From contig CALRPY020000045.1 of the NCBI GenBank assembly GCA_943370145.1, forward strand, positions 1 through 35,970: a stretch of DNA of 35,970 nt. The letters are read 5' to 3'. The position numbers and the translations under genes were made by a program. This document shows, one piece after another, positions 8,104 to 16,538 of the stretch (positions are counted from its first letter, which is position 1; the number at the start of each line of letters is the position of its first letter). Under the pieces are notes generated by a model, which was not told the origin of the DNA, did not search any database, and worked only from the letters and a program-made list of their open reading frames with translations. This DNA is from Ga0077536 sp943370145. GTDB taxonomy: Bacteria > Pseudomonadota > Gammaproteobacteria > Ga0077536.

Positions 8104-8462
8104 CTTGGATTAGCCGCCGAGAACACCGAGAACATAGAGAATGATGGAGTGGATCCGAGCCCGCCGCGTACCGCTGCAGCATCGGCAGAACCTTCCTTGT
8201 ACTTGCACTTCTTCTCCGTGCTCTCCGTGTCCTCCGTGGTGAAATCACGCTCACGCGCGGCGTAGGGTGCCGCTGTTTTTTTAACACGGAGGACACGGAG
8301 GACACGGAGGGCACGGAGAAAAAGGGTGAATCAAGCCGGATTGCATTCGTCGCAGCACGGCGTCCCTGCCAGCGCCGTGCCACTCCATCATTCTCGGTGT
8401 TCTCGGTGTTCTCGGTGTTCTCGGTGGTCTCGGTGTTCTCGGTGTTCTCGGTGGCCAACCCG
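8104..8462. repeat. Nested inverted-repeat element, copy 1
   Basis: Order A-B-centre-B'-A'. Arm A (8117-8152) and arm A' (8380-8415) are inverted copies matching at 34 of 36 positions, with A' extended by further 9-bp CGGTGTTCT units to about 8456. Arm B (8211-8243) is CTTCTCCGTGCTCTCCGTGT plus CCTCCGTGGTGAAA, and B' (8281-8323) is its inverted counterpart with GGACACGGA units. The centre holds a hairpin GCGGC-(7 nt)-GCCGC (8257-8273) followed by seven T residues (8276-8282), which resembles a plus-strand intrinsic terminator although no plus-strand gene precedes it. The borders read TTGGATTAGCCGCC and GGTGGCCAACC, inverted relatives of each other. The element separates two ActP-like genes and fills nearly all of the gap 8064-8510. 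Confidence 0.85.
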
Positions 8463-8510
8463 GACACCAAGGGCTGCGAAAGACCCCGTTGCCCCGGGGC
8501 CCCGCTCGCT

Positions 8511-10139
8511 TCAATGCCCGCTCGCGCCCTCGGCGCCGAGACCTGTCTGCGAACGCACGTACTGGTCGCTGAAGGCCGCGCGTTCGCGGCGGGCGCGTTC
8601 GCTGCCATCGAGCAGCGAACCCAGGATGCTGCCGGTGAAGGACGCGGCCATCGCGAAGATGGCCGGGTACTTGTACGGAAAAATCGCGGACTCGTTGCCC
8701 AGCACCTCGACCCACACGGTCGGACCCAGCACGATGCAGGCGACGGCGGTGACGAGCCCCGCGATGCCGCCGATGAGCGCGCCGGTGGTGGTCAGGCGCC
8801 GCCAGTACATCACGAGGAACAACAGCGGGAAGTTCACGCTGGCGCCGACGGTGAATGCCAGCAGCACCATGTAGGCGACGTTCTGGGATTCGAACAGCAG
8901 GGCGAGCGTCACCGAGACGACGCCAAGGCCAATCGCGGACCAGCGGGAAATGGACACCACCTGCTGCTCGCCGGTCCCCGGGCGAATGACATTCGCGTAG
9001 AGGTCGTGCGAGATGGCGGACGCGCCGGACAGGGTCAGCCCCGACACCACCGCGAGGATGGTGGCGAAGCACACGGCCGACATGAAGCCGAGGAAGAACT
9101 CGCCGCCGGCGGCCTGCGCGAGGTGGATCGCCGCCATGTTGGTGCCGCCGCGCAGGGCGCCGTTCGCATCGACGAAATCCGGATTGCCGGCGACGAGCGC
9201 GATCGCGCCGAACCCTATCACGAAGGTCAGCGTGTAGAAGTAGCCGATGAAGGCCGTGGCATAGAACACCGAACGGCGGGCCTCGCGGGCGTCCGGTACG
9301 GTGAAGAAGCGCATCAGGATGTGCGGCAGGCCCGCGGTGCCGAAGACCAGCGCGGTGCCCAGCGACAGCACCGACACCCAGTCGTGGACCATGTTGCCCG
9401 GCGACATGATTGCCGCGCCCAGCGCGTGACGCTCAATCGCGGTCGAGAACACGCCGCCGAAGGTGTAGCCGGTCTTCGCGAACACGAAACAGGTGAGCAC
9501 CGTGGCGCCGACGAGCAGCAGCACGGCCTTGATGATCTGCACCCAGGTCGTCGCGATCATGCCGCCGAAGCACACGTAGACCATCATCAGGCTGCCGACC
9601 ACGCAGACCGCTATCGAGTAGTCGATGCCGAACAGGACCTCGATCAGCTTGCCGGCCCCGATCATCTGCCCAAGCAGGTACAGCACCACCGCAATCAGCG
9701 AGCCGCAGGCCGCCATGCAGCGGATGGGCACGGCGGCGAGGCGCAGCGAGACGGCGTCGGCAAAGGTGTACTTGCCGAGGTTCTTCAGGCGTTCGGCCAG
9801 CAGGAACAGCACCAGCGGCCAGCCGCACAGGCCGCCCACCGCGTAGATCAGGCCGTCGAACCCGAAGGAGAAAATGAGCGCCGACACCCCGAGGAAGGAC
9901 GCCGCGGACATGAAGTCGCCGGCAATCGCGAGGCCGTTCTGGAAACCCGTGATGTTGCCGCCCGCGGCATAGAAGTCCTTGGTGGTATGCGTGCGGCGCG
10001 CCGCCCACCAGGTGATGACGAGGGTGGCGCCCACGAACAGCAGGAAGAGCGCGACGGCAATCCCGCTCGCGCCCTGGCCATCCGCGGCCTGGGCGGAAAC
10101 CGGGCTCAGCACGGCCGCGAGGCCGAGCTCACGCCGCAT
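8511..10139 (-). CDS. actP: ActP-like cation/acetate symporter (copy 2)
   Basis: Second ActP-type sodium:solute symporter, 542 residues, with N-terminal signal-like MRRELGLAAVLSPVSAQAA and about 13 hydrophobic segments. Shared signatures are GGNITGFQNGLAIAGDFM, LLGQMIGAGKLIEVLFGI, FGTAGLPHILMRFFTVPD and ASAISHDLYANV. The start is ATG at 10139, overlapping the end of the DUF485 gene by 11 nt, so translation is probably coupled. An in-frame start at 10175 would overlap further and add 12 unlikely residues. The pairing DUF485-ActP matches the E. coli yjcH-actP arrangement. Substrate among short carboxylates (acetate, propionate, pyruvate and others) cannot be told from sequence. Confidence 0.93.
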   Translation of the reverse strand: MRRELGLAAVLSPVSAQAADGQGASGIAVALFLLFVGATLVITWWAARRTHTTKDFYAAGGNITGFQNGLAIAGDFMSAASFLGVSALIFSFGFDGLIYAVGGLCGWPLVLFLLAERLKNLGKYTFADAVSLRLAAVPIRCMAACGSLIAVVLYLLGQMIGAGKLIEVLFGIDYSIAVCVVGSLMMVYVCFGGMIATTWVQIIKAVLLLVGATVLTCFVFAKTGYTFGGVFSTAIERHALGAAIMSPGNMVHDWVSVLSLGTALVFGTAGLPHILMRFFTVPDAREARRSVFYATAFIGYFYTLTFVIGFGAIALVAGNPDFVDANGALRGGTNMAAIHLAQAAGGEFFLGFMSAVCFATILAVVSGLTLSGASAISHDLYANVIRPGTGEQQVVSISRWSAIGLGVVSVTLALLFESQNVAYMVLLAFTVGASVNFPLLFLVMYWRRLTTTGALIGGIAGLVTAVACIVLGPTVWVEVLGNESAIFPYKYPAIFAMAASFTGSILGSLLDGSERARRERAAFSDQYVRSQTGLGAEGASGH

Positions 10140-10461
10140 GCGGTGCTTTCGTGTCGCGCGTGGCGTCGCTGACAATCTCGGCGTTGAGCTTGTCGAAACT
10201 GCGGTTCGCGCGCCACACGTAGACGCCGGTCAGCGCGATGCTGAGTCCAATCACGCCAAGTCCGGCGGCGATGCCGACGGTAAGCACGGTGTCATCGCCC
10301 AGCCGTTGCGCCAATCGTTGCGGGGCGAACGCGATCGCGAGGATGAACGCATAGTAGGCCACGAGCACCGCGCCGCTCAGGCCCCAGCCCAGCAGGCTGC
10401 GCCTGCGGGCAAGGGCGTGGAAGCGCGGGTCGCGGTCGATCCGCTCGTAGAGATGACGCAT
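10129..10461 (-). CDS. yjcH: DUF485 inner-membrane protein (YjcH-like), second copy
   Basis: Small membrane protein of 110 residues that accompanies ActP-type symporters; its exact role is not established. The N-terminal motif RIDRDPRFHALARRR is typical of DUF485. Two hydrophobic helices follow (about 28-48 and 62-83), then a basic tail. It starts 9 nt after the stop of the upstream symporter (copy 3) and overlaps the downstream one (copy 2). Confidence 0.9.
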   Translation of the reverse strand: MRHLYERIDRDPRFHALARRRSLLGWGLSGAVLVAYYAFILAIAFAPQRLAQRLGDDTVLTVGIAAGLGVIGLSIALTGVYVWRANRSFDKLNAEIVSDATRDTKAPHAA

Positions 10462-10470
10462 GGCGCTTGC

Positions 10471-12135
10471 TCAGTGCTGGGTGGCGCCTTCGGCGCCCAA
10501 TCCCGTCTGCGAGCGCACGAACTGTCCTTCGAAGGCCGCGATTTCCTTCTTCGCGCGCTCGCTCCGGTCGAGCAGGGACACGATGATCATCGTCCCGAAG
10601 GAAATCGTCATCGAGAACAGCGCCGGGTACTTGTACGGGAAGAGGGGCGCCGGGTTGCCCAGGATGTCCTTCCAGATGGTCGGTCCTACGACCAGCATGA
10701 CGACCGCCGACGCCAGGCCGAGCCAGCCGCCGGCGATGATGCCGGTCGTCGTCAGGCGACGCCAGTACATCGCGAGGAAGAGGACCGGGAAGAACACGGT
10801 CGAACTGATCGTGAACGGCAGCACGATGAGATACGCGATGTTCTGGTCCTTGAACGCGATGCCGAGGACCACGCCCAGTGCGCCGAGCCCGATCGAGGCG
10901 AAGCGGGACACCTTCACGACCTCGGCGTCGGTCGCCTTGCCGTGACGCAGGATGTTGGCGTACAGGTCGTGCGAAATCGCCGATGCACCGGCGATCGTCA
11001 GCCCCGCGACCACCGCGACGATCGTCGCGAACGCCACTGCGGAGATGAAGCCCAGCAGGATGTCGCCACCCATCGCTTCGGCGAGGTGGATGGCGGCCAT
11101 GTTGGCGCCGCCCCGGATCACGCCGTTCGCGTCCATGAACTGCGGATCCTTCATCACGAACACGACCGCGCCGTAGCCGATGAAGAAGGTCAGCAGGTAG
11201 AAGTAGCCGATGAAGGTCGCCGCCCAGGCCACCGAGCGGCGCGCTTCCTTCGCATCCGGCACCGTGAAGAAGCGCATCAGCACGTGCGGCATCGCCGCGC
11301 CGCCGAACAGCAGCATGACGCCGCAGGAAATCGCGTTGATCGGGTCCGGAAGCAGGCCGCCCGGCTGCATCACGGCTTCCCTGGTCGGGTGATTGTCGAC
11401 CGCTGCCTGGTAGAGGCCGTTGATCGAGAAGCCGAACTTGGCGAGCACCGCGACGGTGATGAAGGTCGCGCCCGACAGCAGCAGCACGGCCTTGATCAGC
11501 TGCACGTAGGTCGTCGCGATCATGCCGCCGAACGCGACGTAGACGATGATGAGCACGCCGATGATGACCTGCGCGACCTCGTACTTCAGGCCGAAAAGGT
11601 TGGAGATCAGCGTCCCGGCGCCGACCATCTGCACGATCAGGTAGCCGACGACGAAGGCGAGGCCGGCGCTCGCGATCAGCGAGCGGATCGGCACCCGCGC
11701 CATGCGCAGCGAGACGATGTCGGCGATCGTGAACTTGCCGAGGTTGCGCAGGCGATCAGCGAGCAGGAACATCATCAGCGGCCATGCGCCGAAGGGCACC
11801 ACGGAATAGATGAGGCCGTCGAAGCCGGTGGTGTAGATCAGCGCCGCGATGCCCATCAGGGCCGCCGACGAGCACCAGTCGCCGGTGATCGCCAGGCCGT
11901 TCTGGAAGCCGCTGATCTGGCCGCCGGCGGTGTAGAAGTCGGACGTCGACTTGGTGCGGCCGGCGGCCCACCAGGTGATGCCGAGCGAGATGACCACGAA
12001 CACGAAGAACATGCCGATGGCCTTCTTGTTCACGCCGTCGAGGGCGCCGGCGGCATCGGCGAAGGCGCCGAGGCTGGCGCCCATGCCGATGAGGAGCGCC
12101 GCCGTCAGCAGGGCCTTGAGCAGGGGGCGATTCAT
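10471..12135 (-). CDS. Sodium:solute symporter, divergent ActP relative (copy 3)
   Basis: Cation:carboxylate symporter family, 554 residues, signal-like N-terminus ending in LGAFADA. It departs from the ActP consensus at several signature points: GGQISGFQNGLAITGDWC and SSAALMGIAALIYTTGFDG replace the GDYM/SAASFLG pattern, IVQMVGAGTLISNLFGL replaces GAGKLIE, and FGGAAMPHVLMRFFTVPD replaces FGTAGLPHI. The C-terminus GQFVRSQTGLGAEGATQH is close to copy 2. Its ATG overlaps the upstream DUF485 stop as ATGA. The divergence around the first helices, where the cation and substrate bind in this fold, suggests a different substrate from copies 1 and 2; that is inference. Confidence 0.9.
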   Translation of the reverse strand: MNRPLLKALLTAALLIGMGASLGAFADAAGALDGVNKKAIGMFFVFVVISLGITWWAAGRTKSTSDFYTAGGQISGFQNGLAITGDWCSSAALMGIAALIYTTGFDGLIYSVVPFGAWPLMMFLLADRLRNLGKFTIADIVSLRMARVPIRSLIASAGLAFVVGYLIVQMVGAGTLISNLFGLKYEVAQVIIGVLIIVYVAFGGMIATTYVQLIKAVLLLSGATFITVAVLAKFGFSINGLYQAAVDNHPTREAVMQPGGLLPDPINAISCGVMLLFGGAAMPHVLMRFFTVPDAKEARRSVAWAATFIGYFYLLTFFIGYGAVVFVMKDPQFMDANGVIRGGANMAAIHLAEAMGGDILLGFISAVAFATIVAVVAGLTIAGASAISHDLYANILRHGKATDAEVVKVSRFASIGLGALGVVLGIAFKDQNIAYLIVLPFTISSTVFFPVLFLAMYWRRLTTTGIIAGGWLGLASAVVMLVVGPTIWKDILGNPAPLFPYKYPALFSMTISFGTMIIVSLLDRSERAKKEIAAFEGQFVRSQTGLGAEGATQH

Positions 12136-12473
12136 TTGCCGTCCCCCGCCGCGCGCGTCGCGTCGGCGACGATGGCGTCCTTCAGCGTGTCGAACTCACC
12201 GTTCGCGCGATGGATGTAGTAGATGACGAGCACGATGAAGAGGACGGTCTGCGCGAGGCCGATGACGATACCCCACGTGGTCGCCATGCCTGCGCCGACG
12301 GGCGTGCCCCAGAAACGGGCAAAACCCGCTTCCGGGAAGAAGGCGGTCGCGAACACGTACCACATGACGTTGGCGGTGACGATGGTGGCGAGCAGCCAGC
12401 TCAGGCGACCGCGTTTGCGCTCCAGTTCGTGAAAGCGCGGATCGCGGTGTATCTCTCGGTAGATATGTTCCAT
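12132..12473 (-). CDS. yjcH: DUF485 inner-membrane protein, first copy
   Basis: 113-residue DUF485 protein with IHRDPRFHELERKRGRL at the N-terminus and two membrane helices (about 27-47 and 66-87), then a charged tail. The start is ATG at 12473 with GAGGGG just upstream; longer in-frame starts run into the methyltransferase gene. Its stop overlaps the start of symporter copy 3 by 4 nt. It begins 16 nt after the stop of the MetE-like gene, placing that gene in the same operon. Confidence 0.9.
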   Translation of the reverse strand: MEHIYREIHRDPRFHELERKRGRLSWLLATIVTANVMWYVFATAFFPEAGFARFWGTPVGAGMATTWGIVIGLAQTVLFIVLVIYYIHRANGEFDTLKDAIVADATRAAGDGK

Positions 12474-12489
12474 GTTTCCCCTCGGGCCT

Positions 12490-13650
12490 TCAGCCCCAAA
12501 GCTTCTTCGTGGCGAGACGGGCGCCTTCGGCCAGCGCCTCGAATTTCTTGTACACGACGGATGGCGCAACCATCTCCCAGCCGGCGAAGGTTCCGAACCC
12601 GCAGTCGCAGCCCGCAATCACTCGCTCGCGATCGCCGACCACCGCGACCGCTTCGAGGATCCGGTTGCAGACAACCTGCGGATGTTCGATGTAATTGACC
12701 GTGGAATCAATGACGCCCGGGATCAGGATGACGTCGTCCGGGACGGGGTGTTTCTTGACCGCCGCGTATTCGTGCTGGTGGCGCGGATTGGCGAATTCCA
12801 CCGAGAATGCGCCTACCTTGGCCCCGTAGACGATCGGCAGGATGTCCTCGAGCGGTACGTCGCAGTCGTGCGGGCCGTCGTAGTTGCCCCAGCAGAGGTG
12901 GAGGCGCACGCGGTCGCGCGGGATGTTGACGAGGGCCTGGTTGATCGCGTCGATGTGGATGGCGACCGCCTCCTGGAATTCCTTCAGCGTGCCGTGCTGG
13001 AACATGCCGTGCCATTCCATCGCGAGGTCCGGGCAGTCGAGCTGCAGGACGTAGCCCCGCTGCACGATGAGTTCGTACTCCTTGCGCATTTCCTCGGCCA
13101 CGGCGCGCACGTAGGCTTCGTGCGACTCGTAGAACGCGTTGCGCATGGTGGTGCAGACGATGCCCGGGGAGGCTGCGGTCATGAAGGGCTCGACGATCTG
13201 GCCCGGGTGCTCGGCCAGGGCCCGGTCGAACATGTCGCACTCGCGGATGGCGGGGGCGAGGTCCCGGTAGCGCACGGCGGCCTGGGCGGTCGGTGCGTCG
13301 AACACCTTGGACATCACCATGCCGCGGTTGATCCAGATATTCGCGAAATCCGGGTGGTCGGCGAAATCCTTGAAGGGTTCGCGCTGGCTGGCGCCGCCGA
13401 AACCCTCGAGGCGCTGGCCGACGTAGGTCTGGAAGCCGACCCTGGGCTGCTCGCCGTCGTTGACGACGTCGACGCCGGCGGCAATCTGCTTGCCAACCAC
13501 GTCGCGCACGCCCTCGGCCGCCAGGCGGTCGAGGAGTTCGCTGTCGACCGGCCGGTGGTCCTCGGCTGCGATCAGGAGATCGGACAGCCTGCGGTCGCGT
13601 GGAAGACTGCCCACGTGGGTCGTGAGAATACGCGAATCACTCCGTTTCAT
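12490..13650 (-). CDS. MetE C-terminal-like zinc methyltransferase (cobalamin-independent methionine synthase II family)
   Basis: 386 residues, about half of a full MetE, matching only the catalytic C-terminal barrel (COG0620-type). These stand-alone proteins act on thiols: some make methionine, others (epoxyalkane:coenzyme M transferase type) alkylate other thiols. The zinc ligands can be placed: H251 and C253 in HLCWGN, E285 in SVEFANPR and C350 in GCDCGFGTF. The N-terminus TTHVGSLPR is typical. The start is ATG at 13650 with GGGGGGAG just upstream; longer in-frame starts run through non-coding sequence. It appears to be the first gene of the symporter operon, which suggests a link with carboxylate use rather than plain methionine synthesis, but the substrate is unknown. 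Confidence 0.88.
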   Translation of the reverse strand: MKRSDSRILTTHVGSLPRDRRLSDLLIAAEDHRPVDSELLDRLAAEGVRDVVGKQIAAGVDVVNDGEQPRVGFQTYVGQRLEGFGGASQREPFKDFADHPDFANIWINRGMVMSKVFDAPTAQAAVRYRDLAPAIRECDMFDRALAEHPGQIVEPFMTAASPGIVCTTMRNAFYESHEAYVRAVAEEMRKEYELIVQRGYVLQLDCPDLAMEWHGMFQHGTLKEFQEAVAIHIDAINQALVNIPRDRVRLHLCWGNYDGPHDCDVPLEDILPIVYGAKVGAFSVEFANPRHQHEYAAVKKHPVPDDVILIPGVIDSTVNYIEHPQVVCNRILEAVAVVGDRERVIAGCDCGFGTFAGWEMVAPSVVYKKFEALAEGARLATKKLWG

Positions 13651-13917
13651 TGCTCCCCCCTGCCGGTCATTTATAGTGTGGCCCGGTCGCCGATGGCGAC
13701 CCGGTCGGTTAGTGTACATCGCCCATCGGGGTGGCACAGCCAAGGTGCGGTTCTGCCTGCGCGCCGCCCGATTCAAGGGCCGGTGGCCCCGGCCGCTACG
13801 CCGGGGCAAACGCTGGCCATCCGCTCGCGGGCGGTCGGGTGCCACAGGGCGACCGACCCCGGCACGACAGGAATTTTGGCAAAGGGGCCGCCGCCCGGTG
13901 GCGCCATGGGGGCTGCG
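13651..13917. promoter_or_regulatory. Divergent control region with inverted repeat and candidate -10
   Basis: Shared upstream region of the minus-strand methyltransferase/symporter operon and the plus-strand signalling genes. GGTCGCC (13685-13691) and GGCGACC (13695-13701) form a 7-bp hairpin with a 3-nt loop. TATAAA on the minus strand (13670-13675) lies between this and the methyltransferase ATG and could be a -10 box; no good -35 was seen. The remaining sequence toward the HPt gene is GC-rich and holds nothing recognisable. Confidence 0.3.
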
Positions 13918-14289
13918 ATGGAATACATGGACATCACACTGGATATGGACGCGCTGGGAGCCCTGCGCGCGCTGCAGGCGCCGGGCCAGCCGTCGCTGCT
14001 GCTGCGGGTCTTGGACCTGTTCGAGGCCTCGTCGGCGAAACTCATGGCCGAACTCGGGCAGCAACTTGCGAGTGGCGACATCGAGGCGATCACGCGCTCG
14101 GCGCACACACTCAAGTCGAGCAGCGCCAATATTGGTGCAACGCAACTGGCCGCGCAGGCCAAGGCCGTCGAGATGTGCGGCCGGGCGCAGGATCTGGCCG
14201 GCTGCCGGTCCGAGGCCGAGCGCCTCGAAGGCCTGTTCGAGGGGACGCTGGTCGCCGTGGCGGCCCTGCGCGCGCAGGAAGCGGGCTGA
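13918..14289 (+). CDS. HPt phosphotransfer protein
   Basis: Single-domain histidine phosphotransfer protein of 123 residues that should pass phosphate between hybrid kinases and receiver domains in the cytoplasm. The phosphorylatable histidine is H63 in SAHTLKSSSANIGA, the family signature. The whole length is helical in character. The start is ATG at 13918 with GGGGG 6 nt upstream; ATGs at 13906 and 13927 are also in frame. The receiver-GGDEF-EAL gene starts 15 nt after the stop, so the two are probably one operon. It resembles HptB-type proteins by context. Confidence 0.88.
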   Translation: MEYMDITLDMDALGALRALQAPGQPSLLLRVLDLFEASSAKLMAELGQQLASGDIEAITRSAHTLKSSSANIGATQLAAQAKAVEMCGRAQDLAGCRSEAERLEGLFEGTLVAVAALRAQEAG

Positions 14290-14304
14290 GGTTCAGCGGC
14301 CTCG

Positions 14305-16452
14305 ATGGGTGTCGAAAACCAGGTGCCGGTCGTGCTGGTCGTCGACGACGACATGGCGGCACGCCTGATGACGCGCATCGCGCTCGAGGACGTCGGTTTC
14401 GAGGTTCTCGAAGCCGATGATGGCGTGCCCGCGCTCGAGCTTTTCCGCAGCGCCCGGATCGACGCCGTGCTGCTCGACGTGATGATGCTCGAGATGGACG
14501 GCTTCGCGACCTGCGCGGCCATGCGTCGCCTGCCCCAGGGGGCGCACATCCCGATCATGATGATGACGGGGCTGGACGATACCGTGTCGATCAACGCGGC
14601 CTACGACGCGGGCGCAACGGACTTCATCACCAAGCCCATCAATTACGAGATCCTGATGCATCGCGTGCGCTACATGCTGCGCAGCGCCCGCAATGCCGAC
14701 GAACTTCGCCGCAGCGAGGCACGCCTGGAAAAGGCGCAGGTGATGGCCAAGCTGGGCCACTTCAACTGGGCCATGGGCGGCGGGGAGTTCGAATGCTCGG
14801 CGGAGGTCGAGCGCCTGCTGGGCGTTCGCACCGGGACGGTGCTGGCCTCGTTCGCACCGCTCCTCGACCGCGTCAATGCCGACGACCGCGGCGGGGTCGA
14901 GACCCAGTTGAGGGACGCGCTCGCCAGGCGCGGCGCCTTCCAGACCGGCTGTCGCCTGCAGTTGCCGGACGGCGCTACCGCACACGTCCACCTCGAAGCG
15001 GCCTGCGCGCCCGCCGGGGACTCCGATGGCCTGGTGCTGTCGGGCGTCGTGCAGGATGTCACCGAACGGCGACGGCTCGAGGGCCTCGCCCACAAGCTCG
15101 CCTACTACGACACCGTCACCGGCCTGCCCAATCGCACGACCCTGCGTCGGGATCTCGGCGCGGCGCTGGCCCGCGCCGCCGGGACCGAGGGCAGTGTCAT
15201 TGCGGTGTTTTCGCTCGACATCGACAACTTCAAGCGCGTCAATGACACGCTGGGCCGCGAAAACGGCGACCGGCTCCTGAAGACGGTCGCGGAACGCCTG
15301 CAGGCCTCGCTGCGCCGTCGCGACAGCACCTTCGGCGTCAAGCCCAATGCGCGCGCGGGCGATTTCGTCGCCCGCACCGGCGGCGACGAGTTCTACGTCG
15401 TGCTGACGCAGTTCCGGTCCGCGGAGGAGTCGGCCGTGGTCGCGAGGCGGATGCTGGAGGCGATCGCGCAACCCATGACCCTGGGCGGCGAGGACCTCGT
15501 GCTGTCGGCGACCGCCGGCATCAGCGTCTACCCCGTCGACGGCATGACGGCGGACCAGTTGATCGAGCGTGCGGACGCCGCGAAGAACCACGCCAAGAAC
15601 GAGGGCAGGGGACGTTACGAGTACTACACCTCCGCCATCAATGCGCGCGCCTTCGAGCGCCTGTCGATGGAGAACAACCTGCGCAAGGCGCTGCAGCTGT
15701 CCCAGTTCGAACTGTACTTCCAGCCGAAGGTCGAGATCGCCTCGGGGCGCTGCGTCGGCGCCGAGGCGATGGTGCGCTGGCGGCATCCCGAACTCGGGCT
15801 CGTCTCACCGACCAGCTTCATCCCCATCGCCGAGGAAACTGGACTCATCGTGCCGCTGGGCGAGTGGATCATCAGCGAAACCTGCCGTGCGATCGCCGCC
15901 TGGCGCAGCCAGGGACTCGGCGACGTGCGCATTGCGGTGAACATCAGCGCCATGCAGTTCGAATCCGGCAATCTGCCGGGCCTGCTCGCCGCAGCCCTCG
16001 AGGCCGCGCAGGTGCCGGTCGATCTGCTCGAAATCGAATTGACCGAAAGCCTGCTGCTGAACGATACCGAGCAGTCGGTCGCGGTGCTCGCCGAACTGCG
16101 CGCGTTGGGCTTCGACGTCTGGATCGACGACTTCGGCACCGGTTATTCATCACTCAGTTACCTGCGCCGCTTCCCGATCGCGGGCCTGAAGATCGATCAG
16201 GCTTTCGTGCGCGAAATGGACAGCAACGCGAGCGATGCGGCAATCGTCGGCGCGATCATCGCGCTGGCGCGCAGCCTCAACCTCGCCGTCGTGGCCGAAG
16301 GGGTCGAGAGCCCGTTGCACCTCGACGCGCTCGCGGCCCAGGGCTGCGATTACGCGCAGGGTTATCTCTACAGCCGGCCATTGCCGGTCGATGAGTTCGG
16401 GCGCTGGCTCACCGAATATCGTCGCCAGGGCGCGTTTGCCCGCGTCGACTAG
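14305..16452 (+). CDS. Receiver-PAS-GGDEF-EAL cyclic-di-GMP regulator
   Basis: 715 residues. Receiver about 8-128 with phospho-Asp D58 and TKP motif; the usual MP after the Asp loop is ML here. A PAS-like domain (about 145-255) ends in VVQDVTERR. The GGDEF domain has an intact GGDEF at 359-363, with RAGD five residues before it matching the inhibitory I-site; about 11 extra residues (around STFGVKPN) precede that site. In the EAL domain the signature is EAM (487-489) instead of EAL, but NISAMQF, ELTES, DDFGTGYSS, LKID and AEGVES are all present, so phosphodiesterase activity is plausible. The HPt gene 15 nt upstream is a natural phosphodonor for the receiver. Net direction (making or degrading c-di-GMP) cannot be told. 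Confidence 0.95.
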   Translation: MGVENQVPVVLVVDDDMAARLMTRIALEDVGFEVLEADDGVPALELFRSARIDAVLLDVMMLEMDGFATCAAMRRLPQGAHIPIMMMTGLDDTVSINAAYDAGATDFITKPINYEILMHRVRYMLRSARNADELRRSEARLEKAQVMAKLGHFNWAMGGGEFECSAEVERLLGVRTGTVLASFAPLLDRVNADDRGGVETQLRDALARRGAFQTGCRLQLPDGATAHVHLEAACAPAGDSDGLVLSGVVQDVTERRRLEGLAHKLAYYDTVTGLPNRTTLRRDLGAALARAAGTEGSVIAVFSLDIDNFKRVNDTLGRENGDRLLKTVAERLQASLRRRDSTFGVKPNARAGDFVARTGGDEFYVVLTQFRSAEESAVVARRMLEAIAQPMTLGGEDLVLSATAGISVYPVDGMTADQLIERADAAKNHAKNEGRGRYEYYTSAINARAFERLSMENNLRKALQLSQFELYFQPKVEIASGRCVGAEAMVRWRHPELGLVSPTSFIPIAEETGLIVPLGEWIISETCRAIAAWRSQGLGDVRIAVNISAMQFESGNLPGLLAAALEAAQVPVDLLEIELTESLLLNDTEQSVAVLAELRALGFDVWIDDFGTGYSSLSYLRRFPIAGLKIDQAFVREMDSNASDAAIVGAIIALARSLNLAVVAEGVESPLHLDALAAQGCDYAQGYLYSRPLPVDEFGRWLTEYRRQGAFARVD

Positions 16453-16538
16453 TCATTTCGTTCCCGCGGTTCCAGCTGCCCGGCCCTGCGCTCGCTCCTC
16501 GTCGCAGCCACTCGGCTGGCCCCGTCAGCGGCGGCAGC

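Noticed and set aside
8064..8135. N-terminal extension of symporter copy 1 to an ATG at 8135
   Set aside because: The added residues (MFSVFSAANP and onward) are encoded by the repeat arm; the family begins at the MKRPG start.
8257..8282. Intrinsic terminator for a plus-strand transcript
   Set aside because: Hairpin plus T7 fits the shape, but no plus-strand gene lies upstream; kept only as part of the repeat element.
8391..8456. Tandem short repeats that could suggest a CRISPR array
   Set aside because: Units are 9 bp and contiguous with no unique spacers, and no cas genes are present.
8489..8502. GCCCCGGGGC palindrome just after the stop of symporter copy 2
   Set aside because: Short, pure G/C and without a T-run; likely chance in GC-rich sequence.
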